DNA of 64,000 nt from an uncultured Pelagibacteraceae bacterium (lineage in GTDB: Bacteria; Pseudomonadota; Alphaproteobacteria; Pelagibacterales; Pelagibacteraceae): contig CACJWN010000005.1 in the NCBI GenBank assembly GCA_902597175.1, forward strand, positions 1 to 64,000. Reading direction: 5' to 3'. Positions 63,853-64,000 of this stretch are shown here, piece by piece; within the stretch, counting starts at the first letter, position 1; the number at the start of each line of letters is the position of its first letter. The notes beneath the pieces are model-generated. The model had not been told where the DNA came from. It searched no databases and saw only the letters and a program-made list of their open reading frames with translations. Both the position numbers and the translations under genes were made by a program.

Positions 63853-64000
63853 TGTTTTTAGTTTCTACTAGAAATTTTCCACCCGAACTTGGTGGAATGC
63901 AAAACTTAATGGAGGGTTTGTCTAACGCGCTTTTAAATCATGGACCAGTAAAGGTTTTTGCTGATAATCATGATGATGCAAAAAGTTATGATAAAAATTC
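63852..64000 (+). CDS. Family 4 glycosyltransferase, N-terminal fragment (runs off window)
   Basis: From the ATG at 63852 the translation reads MFLVSTRNFPPELGGMQN, then LMEGLSNALLNHG, the start of a GT-B family 4 glycosyltransferase, where the PPELGGMQ segment is the usual acceptor loop. Only about 49 codons are inside the window. It overlaps the preceding redox gene by one base. Acceptor and sugar cannot be judged. Confidence 0.75.
   Translation, partial: MFLVSTRNFPPELGGMQNLMEGLSNALLNHGPVKVFADNHDDAKSYDKN

Overview
The window looks like a chromosomal segment of a marine SAR11-type alphaproteobacterium (Candidatus Pelagibacter / Pelagibacterales). The grounds are strongly AT-biased DNA (about 30% G+C by eye, lower in the glycan block), very short or overlapping gene borders, proteins rich in Lys/Asn/Ile, an alphaproteobacterial fusion of the rif and str operons, and the gene set (ProX/ProW osmolyte uptake, methylcitrate-cycle enzymes, class II DAHP synthase, TauE, LysE). 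No phage, transposon, CRISPR array, rRNA operon or obvious pseudogene was seen, and there is no gene-free stretch longer than about 190 bases. This assignment is inference from content, not from a database search.

Layout. 1-14.5 kb (minus strand): tRNA-Tyr, tRNA-Gly, tuf, tRNA-Trp, secE, nusG, rplK, rplA, rplJ, rplL, rpoB, rpoC, rpsL, rpsG and the first part of fusA, i.e. translation and transcription core genes in one direction. 14.6-23.9 kb: rlmB, then a mixed-strand, very AT-rich block of envelope-glycan genes (two DPM-type family 2 glycosyltransferases, two multi-pass membrane proteins of probable GT-C type, an FkbM methyltransferase, a GT9 heptosyltransferase-like enzyme) interleaved with tRNA-Thr, tRNA-Leu, nadK and a CinA-type gene. 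23.9-31.1 kb (plus): a nine-gene run sfsA-map-purB-purC-purS-purQ-purL-bolA-grxD in which most junctions overlap by one base. 31.1-41.3 kb (minus): methyltransferase, rpsD, trmJ-like, cimA, cysS, nadE, class II DAHP synthase, small beta-carbonic-anhydrase-like protein, glmS, and a GlmU that keeps only its acetyltransferase half. 41.4-45.8 kb (plus): gph, lysE-like, prpB, prpC, a 61-residue membrane protein and a homocysteine S-methyltransferase. 45.8-50.7 kb: proX-proW, then a zinc regulon (znuC-znuB-zur on minus, znuA on plus) whose shared control region holds two Zur-type palindromes. 50.8-64 kb: SGNH-like protein, nrdA-nrdB with candidate NrdR boxes, phosphomannomutase, TauE, dusA, rpoZ, MFS transporter, CoA-transferase/hydroxyisobutyrate-dehydrogenase-like/flavin-oxidase-like trio, gamma carbonic anhydrase, thioredoxin-like protein, and the start of a GT4 glycosyltransferase.

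How it works together. Most of the window is core metabolism with control compressed into tiny spaces. The clearest regulatory readings are the Zur-box pair in the 61-base znuA/znuC gap, the promoter plus NrdR-like boxes before nrdA, a TTGACA promoter followed by a long-range hairpin before rpsL, and a near-consensus promoter only about 10 bases from the rpsD start. The most unusual gene content is the domain-reduced GlmU, ProXW without an adjacent ATPase and next to a possible betaine-homocysteine methyltransferase, prpBC without prpD, a His-rich ZnuA built on a perfect 36-base tandem repeat, and the polyprenyl-phosphate-sugar style glycan module. I did not find a convincing wholly new system; these are the points most worth checking.
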